A stretch of 64,000 nt of DNA, taken from Marsupella aquatica. Taxonomy: Eukaryota > Marchantiophyta. The notes below the pieces were generated by a model that saw nothing but the letters and a program-made list of their open reading frames with translations, was not told the DNA's origin and ran no database searches. The position numbers and the translations under genes were made by a program. The stretch spans positions 6,820,001 through 6,884,000 of the forward strand of contig OZ316895.1 of the NCBI GenBank assembly GCA_973895155.1. The letters run 5' to 3'. This document shows positions 53,251-64,000 of the stretch, one piece after another; within the stretch, counting starts at the first letter, position 1; each line of letters starts with the position of its first letter.

Positions 53251-56200
53251 TCAATATCGTAGCCAATATGTTCTGCGTCTGAACCATGTGTAGTCTGGCA
53301 ATTCGTGCGTAGCACCCATGGCAGCAATTGCGACATCCTGGCAACATGAGAGTAAAACGGTTAACCTTCAGCTAGAGAATCTGGAGCACAAGGCCGAAGT
53401 AATATATTTAATGAGATGTGGGGCACCCTCCAACATTCTCAATCATATACAAGCACATTCAAATTCAACATCTGTTAACAAATACTGCACCGCAAAGGGA
53501 AAGTTCAGCTCGAACAATCCAAGCGTAGGAATATCATTCACATATCTTGTTTCGGCCCTCCAGGCAAAAAGACTGTCAATGACTTGACAGAGTGATAAAA
53601 AAACAAGATAGAAGGTCTAGTCGAACCTTATCAAATATGAAACGACTTGCCACACGCTTGATTGTGGCAGTATCCACGGCATCAATACGAGCCAAAAGTT
53701 CCTCGAGTGGTATCCGCCGACCATATGTCAGAATCTGACCATAAAGAGCAAGCACTAATGAGTAGGGTGTTAACTGTCAACCTGCATCGAATGCAATATC
53801 CTGATGGACATAGAACAATCAGACAGCAAGTCGGCTGACCATAGATAACAATTGGCAATTCTTAACTCATCACCAACACCCAAAACATACCTGTCGACCA
53901 ATGTCTTCGCAAATAGGACTGGCCCCATCCAAATGTAACAATAAGGATCCTTTCAGCTGCAAAATACAACGCGAAAAAATAAACATTGAAAAGTCAACAT
54001 ACAGACCAAAGCCACTAGTCCATTCTGTCCAGATCAGAACCTCCGAAACAGGTCAAAGACTAAAAAATGAGCAAGCGAAATACATTTAACGCGGAACGAT
54101 CCTACAGACCATTAACTTGCCTCATGTTGAGTAATGATTATGATAGCCAATTCACATGAAAGGACCAATACAAAAACTGACCTGATTGCGGGCACGTGCT
54201 AGATCATCCTCATCCACTCGATAGATCAATCTTGCAAACTCGTGCATTATACAGTAGGACAAGTCGCTTAAACATTCTGGCTGAAAAATGACAAAGTCAA
54301 GTCCACACGGATATGGACAATGACATAAAAATGAGACTGAGCCAAACCCAGAATTATATTTATTTATCACATTTGGACCAAGAATAACTACATTTTGAAA
54401 ACAGTACTCCAGAGCACACAAGAATCCACTTGAATACATCCACAAAGAGACGATGGCTACATGTACCCGTCAAGCTAGTAAGATACAACACTGTCCTCAA
54501 CGAAAACTGTCCAGGAAATGCGTAGGAGAGAACGACAGCATCAATGCATAGTAAACGAACCCACCTTAGCTACAGCATATACACCAAAAAGTCCAGAATC
54601 ACTATAATTCGTGTTGAAAGCCATAACACTTTCTGCCAAATCATTCGCCGCTATCTTCTGAGCCATCTCAGACCTGAAAATTGCTTCGAGATGTTAACAA
54701 AATCTTCTTAAGGCATGGGTAAGAGTGCACTGAAAGTGCCATACTTTCCCACCGAAATACCAACAAAATGATATCTTAAACGTTCCTTGAAGTCACCAAA
54801 CTGATCTGTCTCCAGCAAACAAGCTAGCAAAGACTCAATAAATAGAAACTATTAAATGGATCATTTCTTACCCCATGTGCTTGCCAGCCCCAGCGCTCTT
54901 ATTCCAAGACCCAAGCATGGCTTGCATAACCATTAGGGGGATGGAGTCTGGATCTGTCCATGACGCTCCCTGAACTGCTACTGAGAAAGTACATAAAGGT
55001 GCATCGTCATCTCGAATGCGAACCTGCACATTGGCCAAAACCTGCATCAAACAACTGACATTCCACGAGACAAGTTCTCCCTACGTACGATACATGAAGG
55101 CATGGTCTCATTCTGTTGTCGCTCAAAACCACTTGTAATCCATGTGTGAAAAACTCCAAATTCGGAAGAAATTTCAGACCTCCGAGCCAGTAAAAATTGC
55201 GGGTTGCCGTCCAACAAGTTCAGCAGCAGTTGTACTATCTGTTGGCAGCTTACCAAACTTCTCTGTCACGAGTTTCACGAGCTGGTCATGGTCAACAGCT
55301 CCAGCCCCAGCGATAACCTGCATGAATGTAGAGTAGGGTCACAGGTGTTAACCATCACTGACAGGAATTCAACTCGTTCATAAGTGAGAGGAGGTTCAAG
55401 AGGAAAATTGCTCAAACCCTACCAAAGAATACGACCAATCGCTCATTGGCCACATTCGTACAAACTCTGTGAGAATACGTCAAAATATCATACTCTTTGA
55501 AAACTGAGAAAATTTTCTGCGGAGAACAGAACTGAGACAAGGAAGGGACAACAAGATATCTGCAAGAGCACAGAGACCATGCATAAAACTAGCTCGTGAA
55601 TTACCATCCTTGGCGCTGTGTAATGAGTAGATATATAGTTCTTCAAATTGGCCCTAGTTATCGACTGAATATTGTCAGATGGCCCCAGTATCGTCCGGCC
55701 AAGAGGAGTGTATTGGAATGCAGTTGCGTGCAGGTGATCAAAGAGCACCTCCTCTACTTGTCCTTCCACCTGAAACTCTTTCCACATCCACAACCAATCA
55801 ATAATCGTTCGCATAATTCCTGGCTCTGACTGCGCAATTACAAATTTTGTACAAAGTTTGACACCCTCTTTTCATTTGTTGTGTTGACAGAGGTGGAAGC
55901 ATAGCGCCGGATATATGGGGAAACATTCCCTAGATAAAACAATATTGTAAAGCAACTGATTTTCAGGAGCTGGATGCCAAGAGTCCCAAAAAATACATTC
56001 CAGTTCCCCAAAGGAAGCCAAAATCTAGACCTAAATTCTTACACTCTCTAAATTAGATTATCAATTTGGAAATCACTCTTTGACAGGAGTTATATTAGAA
56101 ATAGAAGCTCCGTTCAGTAGACATCTGGATTTTTAAAAATGTTGATTTGTCCCCAATACGAAGTCTGCGCGTATGACATGTATGTTATCCAATTTGTGAC

Positions 56201-56976
56201 CATTAACTTTTGAAAGTCCATGCACATTCTTGGTCGTATTGCAAAATTAGGTTACTGTTGACTTAAAATTGATCAACTCATTCAATGTTTTTTTCCCGCT
56301 TAGTTTCGACGGGGCCTCTCACATTTCCGATAGGCCGTATTAAAATCTGTCAGAAATCTTTCATGTGTCTCCACACCTTCAGTCCAAAGCTGAGCCGTAA
56401 AGGTCGCGCCAGTCAGCTTACCTCTTGCATCTCGCGCAAAATGACACTACGCTCCCGGTTGATACGGTCCTCATCAAAGGACGAATTCTGGAGAATGTCG
56501 GCCAAAATATCAACGGCGACCGGGACATCATTCTCAAGAAATTTCCCATAGTAGGTAGTCTGCTCCCTGGACGTGTAAGCATTGAGGTGACCCCCCATAT
56601 TCTCGATCTCCTCCTCGAGTTGTCGCAGACCCCGCTTGGCCGTGCCCTTGAAAATCATGTGCTCCAAAAAGTGAGCAGTCCCGTTCGTCTCTTCAGTCTC
56701 GAAGCGGCTACCCGCATCGATCCAGACTCCCACCGTGGCCGTGCGCGTCGAGGCCCCGGCCTCCGTAGCCACCCTCAGCCCGCTGGGCAAGGTCGTGACT
56801 CTCGTCTGAGGTCTCGCCAGGACCGATGAGTGATCCACAATCTTGGCGATCGGCGAGCCATAGCGAGTGAATCTGTCATCCTTCACGGCTAATGCCGCGT
56901 TGTGGACTTCTGCAATCTGCCTCCATTTCCTCCTCGCGCTTCTGCCCACGGCAGCTGACAGCAATCTCCCCGCCAT
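53251..56976 (-). CDS. MPPB: Mitochondrial processing peptidase beta subunit (M16 metalloprotease), nine exons
   Basis: Exons: 56976-56422, 55769-55605, 55317-55180, 55023-54872, 54673-54565, 54280-54182, 53956-53891, 53734-53627, 53337-53251; all GT-AG and in frame, 492 residues. An Arg/Ala-rich presequence ([20 protein letters not shown]) is followed by the M16 fold. The inverted zinc motif HFLEH is at 102-106, and Glu182 in ILREMQE is at the spacing of the third ligand. Conserved blocks include [53 protein letters not shown] and the end [12 protein letters not shown] beta removes presequences from imported matrix proteins. In plants it is built into complex III as a core subunit, which fits the QCR10-like gene upstream. 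The start is the first Met of the presequence. A 250-bp tandem duplication lies just upstream. Confidence 0.96.
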
Positions 56977-57165
56977 CGTCTCAAACCTAGCTCTGTTCTC
57001 CTTGCCCCACACTCTCTCTCGACACAATGAGATCAGATCAGCTCTTCGATTTCTCGACACACGAAACGATCGATGGATCAATTTGACGACGAGGAGCAGA
57101 GGAGTTGGGAGGGAGCAATCGTCCGCTTTATGCCTAAAAGGCTCTCGAGGGCGAAAAACTCCAAT

Positions 57166-57665
57166 TCTAATGTACTGTCGGCTCGTCCTAAAGTGCACAT
57201 GCCGTAAGTGCAAAACCCCTGCCTAATTGCAAGGTGTCTGGTTCTTCGTTTTATGCTGACCATTTTGCTTCTTTTTAAGTGCAAATAGGGCTTTAAGAAA
57301 TCACAAACATGTCAGTGCAAAACCCTCTATAAGGGAATTTTTACACGTGTGGGCAAGAGCATTACTCCTATGTGAACTCTCTTTGGATGATTGTCAGGCT
57401 CTTAGGTGCTCACCTTCTAATGTACAGTCAGCCCGTTGTAAGTGCACACTCCTTGGGTGCAGACCTTCCTAAATGCAAGGTGTCCCGTTCTTCCCTTTCT
57501 TTTCCCTAACATTTTGCATTTTTGTTGCAACTTTAATAACTGCAAAGAAGGCCCATAAAGGACAAACATCTAAGTGCAAATATCCCTATAAGTGTATATG
57601 TACACCTATGGGCAAGAGCACAACATCCTGTGTGGTACTCGTATGGATAAGTGCATGCCATTTTA
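57166..57665. repeat. Two-copy 250-bp tandem duplication upstream of MPP beta
   Basis: TCTAATGTACTGTCGGCTCG at 57166 and TCTAATGTACAGTCAGCCCG at 57416 start the two copies, which stay alignable through AAGTGCACA, TGCAAGGTGTC..GTTCTTC and GGGCAAGAGCA. Copies are clearly diverged. They begin 190 bases upstream of the MPP beta ATG. Confidence 0.85.
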
Positions 57666-58489
57666 TGTAGAGTTGATCTTGCAGTTGTACTATAGTTGTC
57701 AGGGGTTCTTTTTTTTGGATGTATAGTCAATAGTTTAGGGAAGGCACCAGAATCCTAGTTGAACATGAGATGACAACTGTCTTCTAGAATGTGACAAGGG
57801 AGGGAATAGCAGCTACTGGAGGTGAGGCAGAGGGAGGGAAGAGAAGCTGTTTACGTTTTACAAGTGACTTTTTCCTTCCACTATCATTCTGTAGCGCTAC
57901 CTTACTCAGAATCCATATGACACAATTCAATACTAAGCAGTATGATGTTTTTCTGGAATGATTATTGGTGTAAGGTGTAGGGTCTCAGGTTGCTTGCTGG
58001 TGTAAATGACAGTCTTACACTCTCTATGTTTAGTAGTACCATACTTTGAGAGCCATGAGACAGTTAATTAATACTATGAAGTGAGAAAACAATTTCAAAT
58101 GTTTTTGGGTTATTCCTCTTTTCTTCAGAACTTTCTCTACTTTGAGTGTAAATCATGTAAATACAGTGCAAACATTGGCCTTAATTGGTAAACATTCTGA
58201 GTGTATTTTTAATCAAATTGAAACACAATAGCATGCAATTCCGCCCATTTTTCTCCCGAACCTCAATTGTCTGTTTACAAAACCATTATGGCCTGAACCA
58301 ACTTTGGCAATGGGATTTCAAACATGATTTTTTTCAGTATGTCAGATCATTGGAAATGGGGTTGCAAATGTGAGCAGACAGCATGGCGAGTAGACGGACC
58401 ACAGGTGCACCATGTATGGGGCAGGGTTTGAAGCTATGTCGCATGTGTGTGAATCCATGGTTCCAAGTTCCACAGTTGGAGCCAATATA

Positions 58490-59312
58490 GTCCGCCTCGG
58501 CCAATGTCTATTGCATTTTTACGGGTCCAGTTAGAGACTCTTTCTACAATCAAGAAATGGAAAGAGAATGGAAAATAATACACAATTTAGATGAAGTTGT
58601 GGCTGAACTCCAGGTGACTATGGTGGAGGGAGTTGCAGCAGATGCACTTGATCTCACTGATGTTGGAGCAGCTATGGGGACTTCATATTGAGGATGATCA
58701 TATGTCTGATGTTCAATATGAGCCATAGAAAACCCCATCAATCCGCAAGAGCTATTGTGAAAAACTTAAATGCGACAAAAGTTAGAATCCACCGCTCTTG
58801 AATGGTTTCAATCAAAATCCGACTATGCTTGGATCCTAGATGCAGGCTGAAGGATTTCATATGACCAAGGCGAGGTTATAGAGGAATGATGGATCTTCTA
58901 TAACCCTTAGGAGCAATGACGCGAGGTCTGCCATTGATGGCAGAAGTCAATGCCCACTTGACAAAATTCTCACTTGATGGCAGAAAGACCATAGGGACGA
59001 GGATGCAGATTACATGATGTCCAGGGACATGCAGTTTTCTTGGAGAGATGTGCAAAGAATTATGGATTTCATGCGCCCACATCAACCTAACTATTGTTTG
59101 GATGAAACACAATGAAGCTGCAAAATGCGGAACCCTACAATGACGACCAAGTGATCTTATATCAATCACAAATAAAATTATCCAACCAGCCCTTCGTTTT
59201 GACGTGGTCATCTCCATGGCACACATCAGAAGAAGTTGGCAACCCTTGGTCATGATGGGCCAGTTGCATTTGATGCAACTTTTGTCTTGGGCCCTCACCC
59301 CCTGTAAAATAA
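58490..59312 (+). pseudogene. Possible broken transposase relic
   Basis: A 66-residue open stretch (NVYCIFTGPVRDSFYNQEME ... LDLTDVGAAMGTSY) ends at 58690. Further on, interrupted by stops, come MSRDMQFSWRDVQRIMDFMR, PNYCLDET and GHDGPVAFDATFVLGPHP. The last resembles the GP.AFDATF strand of MULE-type DDE transposases. Stops and frame changes make it non-functional. The link between the two parts is a guess. Confidence 0.3.
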
Positions 59313-61360
59313 ATGAACCCCTACAATTGGGAACCACTCCCTATTTACTCCAAACGTACAGATAACCTTTTGTACTTGGCATGTTCAAAGACACCAGGCA
59401 AGGACAAGGAACATCATATCCAAGGTGTTTCTACCCATTTGCTAATTAAAAGCACACATATTTGCCAAGTTGGGAGCCATAATGTATTCCAATTTGACCC
59501 ATGAGGTGTAATGTTTATGTAAATATTAATTTGTAACATTGTGTACGTGTTGTCTATTGCTATTACCATGCACGTTTCAACTCTTTGCTTACATTGCTGA
59601 CAGACCAGTTTGCATGGATATAACTGAAGAGTCCCATGATAGGTCAGATACTTGTATACATGTTGTCTTTGTAACATGATGTAAAATCTGAAATTTATTT
59701 CAATGTTTCAAGCTCTTCTTGTTGATATAGTTACATACTTTTCAGTTCAACAATTATTTTGCAATTATCTTTTAACTTTCCATTGTTGGTTAAGCAAAGT
59801 AGCTCCAGTTGGTTAACTTGAAAGAATCCAACAGTCAATATCCCTCCAGGTTTCAGCATTATTTATAGGGTCATCCATGATTGTCCACTACCTTAACTCA
59901 CTTTCCAACTCTAGTCAACTTGTGACTCTCACTTTGCTCCCTCCCCAACTCAGTTTGGCTTGCCCCCTCCTGGTTGGCTACTCCGCTCCCCCATTGCCCC
60001 GGGCTGGTCGACGATGGGCCATGGTGTTAACTTGTGAAGTTAAGTTGAAGACAATGGCACCCCAATAGTTAAACCAAAACAGCATGGTAGAGTATTTAAT
60101 TCAGCAAAAAAAGTGTCGATATACTATGCAACTAGAGAAGGAGGAAACCTACAAGAGACATAAGCCCAGGCATATATTTCATATTAATAAAATGAGAATT
60201 TATCTAGTAGAACTCATTCCCCAGTTTAGAATGAAAACTGAACCACAATGACCAAAAACTCATAGTCACTTTGATGGAAGTGTGGCTCTCAAACATATCA
60301 TCAATTGTTTTTTTCTGGAGTTTATTAGCTTTTAACTACTGTACATTGCCACTAAAGATGTTCCAATGTAGATTATTGGCACTATTTGTATTGCATTTTC
60401 AAATATGCCATAGTTTTTGTATTTGGTTATCTTTGATACAATGGTGAATTTGTCCTCAGTATACAAACCATATAATATTTGGAAATACCAAAAATACAAT
60501 GACATCATTATCATTTGGAACAATCATGGCAAAGTAGCTAAAAGTTGGAAACAAAAGTCTGGATGGACCGACACATTGTCTCTGCCCATCCTTGTGGACT
60601 GCGTAAAGCAACCGTTGGTTTTACACCGAAAAGAAAAAGGATCCGATCGTGGATCACAGTTGACAACTTTGACTACCTTGGGGTAGAAGTAGTCAAGAAG
60701 TCATGGTGATCTTGAGTAATGACATGAAATCTTTCAGGTTCAAGGTAGTCAAGTCATCAACTTATGGTGTAAACCAATTCGGTAATGTAATTGAAACCGG
60801 CTGCAATCCGTAAAGGGACCATTTACAGGTCACATTTTAGTCAAAAGTGTAAACAGTGTTATCTGAGTCAATTTAGATGTTCTGGGCGGGGTTCTGAGCA
60901 AGTACATCCAAGCTTTTCCCAGTCCATCTGGGCATCATAGACAAAAGTGGAGGTCCATGCTGCTTTAGTTCCGGCTTTAGTTTCCTAAAAGTTGAGGAAG
61001 TTATTAAAATTAAACTCAATTTTTGGGACATGTGGCCCTTTGGGTTTTGAAGAACACCCTTGTGGTCCATGGGGGCTTGAGCAGCGTATGCACAGGAAAG
61101 GAAACAGAGGAAACGCTTGTCCAAAGTCCGAACTCACCGAAGTGAAGTTTGCTGAGCCAGATTTTCGGCCCACACTTTTGCCTCTTGTTGGGAAGGAGGG
61201 AAGCTCTTTCGTCGTGCCTTGCAAGCGATCGATCTGATTCGGGAAATCAGGGAAAAGGTGTGGGATTTGTTGTTCAGGGAGGAAGTGCAGCGAGGTTGTT
61301 TTGGTTGAGGGCGAGACGAAGGAAGCTAGTGATTCTGGTCGCGGTATTGGAGGGGTGGAG

Positions 61361-62894
61361 ATGGCATCTGGCAAGCTCGCCAATCTGTTTGGCTTTGTGC
61401 CCAAGGTGTTGCGGCCGCAAACCTCCGATGTCAGTGGGGCCGTGCTATGGGGCGGAGCTGCTTTCACTGCCGCGCTCTTTCTTGTCCAGGTGCATTGTTG
61501 TCCGGTGTTCCACGACCTGATCTCCGCATACTCTGATGGATCTTTCGGAAAGGGTTTATGCTTAATTTGGTGCATCCTCGGTTTCCACTTCTTTCCCCCT
61601 ATCTGGCTGGAGTTCATTCCCTGAATTTTTAAAATTCTCTTGGTGTCCATGTGGAGCGCTTGTGATGCTTGACTTCCTTGTTTCGTATTTCTGCTTGCGA
61701 CGCGACTACTGCCTCATTGGTTGAGTGTGTGCGAGAGTCCGATTTGGTGAGGGCTCATGGTTCAACAGCACATCGAAGTAGTTATTACTTTTTTTTGCAC
61801 CGGCTCCACTTTTCTTGTCTAGATTTGTGGTCTTCAGGGTCTACAGCCATTGAGTTGCTTCTCAAATTTCGTAGCCCTAGTTGTCGAAATAGGTTCTCTA
61901 TCCCATTTACCCTTATTTTAGGTCATGTCGTGCTTCCCATCTGGCACTTTTGGCGAATCCCCTCTCGACTATCAATTGAGCTGTGGTTTGGAGGGCTCAT
62001 GACTTTTTCTTTGGGAACCATTTCCAGAGTGAGGCCTTTTATGTCGTCCGTTTTCTTACTTACAGATGTTAAAGCCTTGAATATAATGTTTGCAAGTCTT
62101 TGGCACTGTTCTTCTACCCACCTTGGGCAAGGGATCCATTTGTAGGTTTTTTCCGTATACATGCTTTCTTCGGGGGCCTTTTTCCCAGTTGAAGGCGTCA
62201 TTTAAATTCTTACCATCCAATCCTCATCAACCATTCTATTTCCCTGGCGACTAGGATGGTGCATTTATGTGGCTGGTATTTTATCAAAGCGTTCTCCACA
62301 ATTCCGAGACACAAGGACTGAATCTTGCCTTTTAATGTTAAGGCCGTGGTTAGTTTCTGCATTCGTGGCACATTAAAGGAAACTGTAGGTCAGATTTAAT
62401 GGTGGATATCTCCCTATTAGAAATTTGTTCATTGTGATGTGGTCATTGTTCTTGAGATAATTATGCTCATATCAATATGATACGTTGTGTTGTAATAGGA
62501 CAAGCTTTCTTGGAAATTATTACAGGCATTGTTCAGCCGTACCAGCCCTTAGTCGACAGATTTCTTGCTAGAACGATTGCTAAAGTAGAAAAACAGTAGT
62601 GTTGATCCTACTTGATTTGAAAACAGTTACTGTGAGAATGTCACAGGGTAAACTGTATTGTTGAAAGTGGTGTGTTACGTTGAAATTGCTGTTGAAAATA
62701 GTGATATACTCTGCCCCCAAGATGTGTGCTTCTTTGTGCAGCTTGCTGTAGCTCGTGGACGTGTTCTTCAGTTAATTCAATGCTTCCATTACGCATTACT
62801 GAGAAGGACACGATGTTGCAATTTTTTTTATGTGCAGCCATTTTCTTGGATCAAGGATCAAATTAATCCCCCACCCGAAGAGGAGAAGAAGTAG
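61361..62894 (+). CDS. QCR10: Cytochrome b-c1 complex small subunit (QCR10-like), two exons
   Basis: Exon 1 is 61361-61489 and exon 2 is 62838-62894, joined in phase 0 across a 1348-nt GT-AG intron; the product has 61 residues. It starts MASGKLANLFGFVPK, has one membrane segment (GAVLWGGAAFTAALFLVQ, about 26-43), then PFSWIKDQINPPPEEEKK. The pattern W..AA..A...VQPF.W.K...PP..E.K agrees with what I recall of the plant 6.7-kDa ubiquinol-cytochrome c reductase subunit, a single-pass inner-membrane protein of complex III. No cleavable presequence is seen, as is usual for such subunits. The intron splits the gene exactly at the end of the membrane helix. Other tiny respiratory subunits have similar build, so the name is probable, not certain; that this is a real two-exon gene is more secure. 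Confidence 0.75.
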
Positions 62895-64000
62895 TCTGAG
62901 TTGTTTGTGAATCATGGACCTTCTTGATGGAAGGCTAATTCGACGCAAGTGGCCATCCCAGCCTGGGCACAACCATTCTGCTATTTGTTGTAGACCCTCC
63001 ATCAGCAAAGTGCATATCACCTAAGGCACTGAGCACTGTTTTTAGCGGGTTCCGCAAGAACAGTTTGTACGAGCCTAGTTAAAGTATACTTCCACTGTGG
63101 ACCAGCATTTTGGTTCAACCTTTGCCATCTATAGTTGACATGGATGGAAATGGAATTCTTCTTTGGATGTTTGCACGCGCTATCATTTGATGAGTAGGGT
63201 GATGTGCTGTCAGGGCTGTTGTTCAATTCACGAGAACGTCTGATTCGGTGTCGAACTCATTTATGGTCTGCAGAGGAAGACCCACAATACAATTGTGCAA
63301 GCAGTTTGTCCGTACTGTTCTTTATAATATCTTCGCTGACCAAATTTTGTGATACTTTCTCAAATACCCGGAACAAGTGTTTGGCTGGCATGTAATGGAA
63401 TCCTTGTTAGCACAGTGACTTCTGTAGGGAGTTGCCAATTGGATGACAAGAGCCACCGCGTAGTTTAGGAGGAGCAGGTCAAGTCACACAAGAGCATAAA
63501 GATCATAAAGATCCGTGTTTAGACATTTATGTTGTGGTGAAATCCTGATGTTCACAATTTTTTGTTTGTATTGAGAGTCCGCTTGATGTTCACAATTTGT
63601 ACTTTGTAGTGAGAGTTTGCTTCTGAATGCTTTCCCTGGGAGACTTGGTTCACATTCTTTAATGCTTTCCATTGGGAACTGAGATCCGGAGCCAGCCCAT
63701 CACCCTCCAAACATGGTTGTTCTCCCGTTGTAGTGCTAATGCTTTCCCTTGGGAACTGAGATCCGGAGCCAAGCCCATTACCCTTAGTGCTATTGAATGC
63801 CATTGAGTCTAAGTTTTATGCCCCTCTGTTACTACTCTAAGGTTTATGCATTCTCTGTTATGATTCTCCCTGTGCGCTCAATATGACGGGAGCACTACAA
63901 TGAGTGTGACTAAAATGTCACTTCATGTGAATTGCAATTGTGATTTTCCCTCTGCGCGGTATATGCTATATGACGGTAGCACTACAATTAGTGTGACTAA
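62895..64000. other. Spacer downstream of QCR10-like gene
   Basis: QCR10 3' end, then short direct repeats. Nothing coding recognised. Confidence 0.5.
63662..63785. repeat. Two-copy direct repeat, period about 79
   Basis: TGGGAACTGAGATCCGGAGC occurs twice in the same setting (TGCTTTCC upstream, CCCAT.ACCC downstream). Another pair (GCACTACAAT.AGTGTGACTA) is at 63891 and 63980. Confidence 0.85.

Larger units (their letters stand above)
56977..61360. other. Spacer between divergent MPP beta and QCR10-like genes
   Basis: Holds the 250-bp duplication and the possible transposase relic; 59850-60010 is C/T-rich; about 61000-61360 is GC-richer and probably the QCR10 promoter and leader. Confidence 0.5.

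Noticed and set aside
60985-61650. 221-codon frame on the minus strand
   Set aside because: It lies antisense to exon 1 of the QCR10-like gene and its leader; Pro/Ser-rich, no domain.

Overview
This is nuclear DNA from a land plant. All seven genes I can support are eukaryotic; six of them encode proteins of plant type (split by GT-AG introns where they have introns): a BolA protein with an organelle presequence, a CPR5-like membrane protein, a UXT prefoldin-like protein, a secreted subtilase, a class I starch branching enzyme, the mitochondrial processing peptidase beta subunit and a small complex III subunit. About one gene per 9 kb, moderate introns, many local tandem repeats and a plant/algal type LINE tail would suit a seed-free plant (a liverwort such as Marchantia is my best guess), but the sequence alone does not prove the species.

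Layout. 1-4.4 kb: repeat-rich spacer. 4.43-4.97 kb (+): BOLA4-like gene, one exon. 6.4-9.6 kb (-): CPR5-like gene, two exons, convergent with BOLA4. 9.6-15.5 kb: repeats, including a five-copy satellite of about 103 bp. 15.6-17.2 kb (-): UXT-like gene, seven exons including an apparent 8-nt microexon; no long open frame marks it. 17.2-25.4 kb: an AT-rich spacer with a foldback element and a dead copy of a subtilase promoter plus first exon. 25.5-30.4 kb (-): intact ten-exon subtilase. 30.4-39.5 kb: subtilase promoter, satellites, a SINE-like sequence, a third promoter-only copy and an unrecognised relic with a 15-residue peptide repeat. 39.5-45.7 kb (-): class I starch branching enzyme, fourteen exons. 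45.8-53.2 kb: purine/pyrimidine tracts, a TIR element whose empty site can be inferred, and LINE tails. 53.25-56.98 kb (-): MPP beta, nine exons. 57-61.3 kb: a 250-bp tandem duplication and a possible transposase relic. 61.36-62.89 kb (+): QCR10-like gene, two exons. 62.9-64 kb: short duplications.

Exon models were built by hand: each junction is GT-AG, keeps the reading frame, and was checked against remembered family motifs; no alignment was run. The genes do not form an operon or pathway. The one functional link is that MPP beta (which in plants is also a core subunit of complex III) and QCR10 (a complex III subunit) lie head to head. I saw no CRISPR, no bacterial-type operon and no clear autonomous transposon. 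The most notable observations are the UXT microexon, the two relics of the subtilase promoter, the 280-bp TIR insertion and the foldback element.
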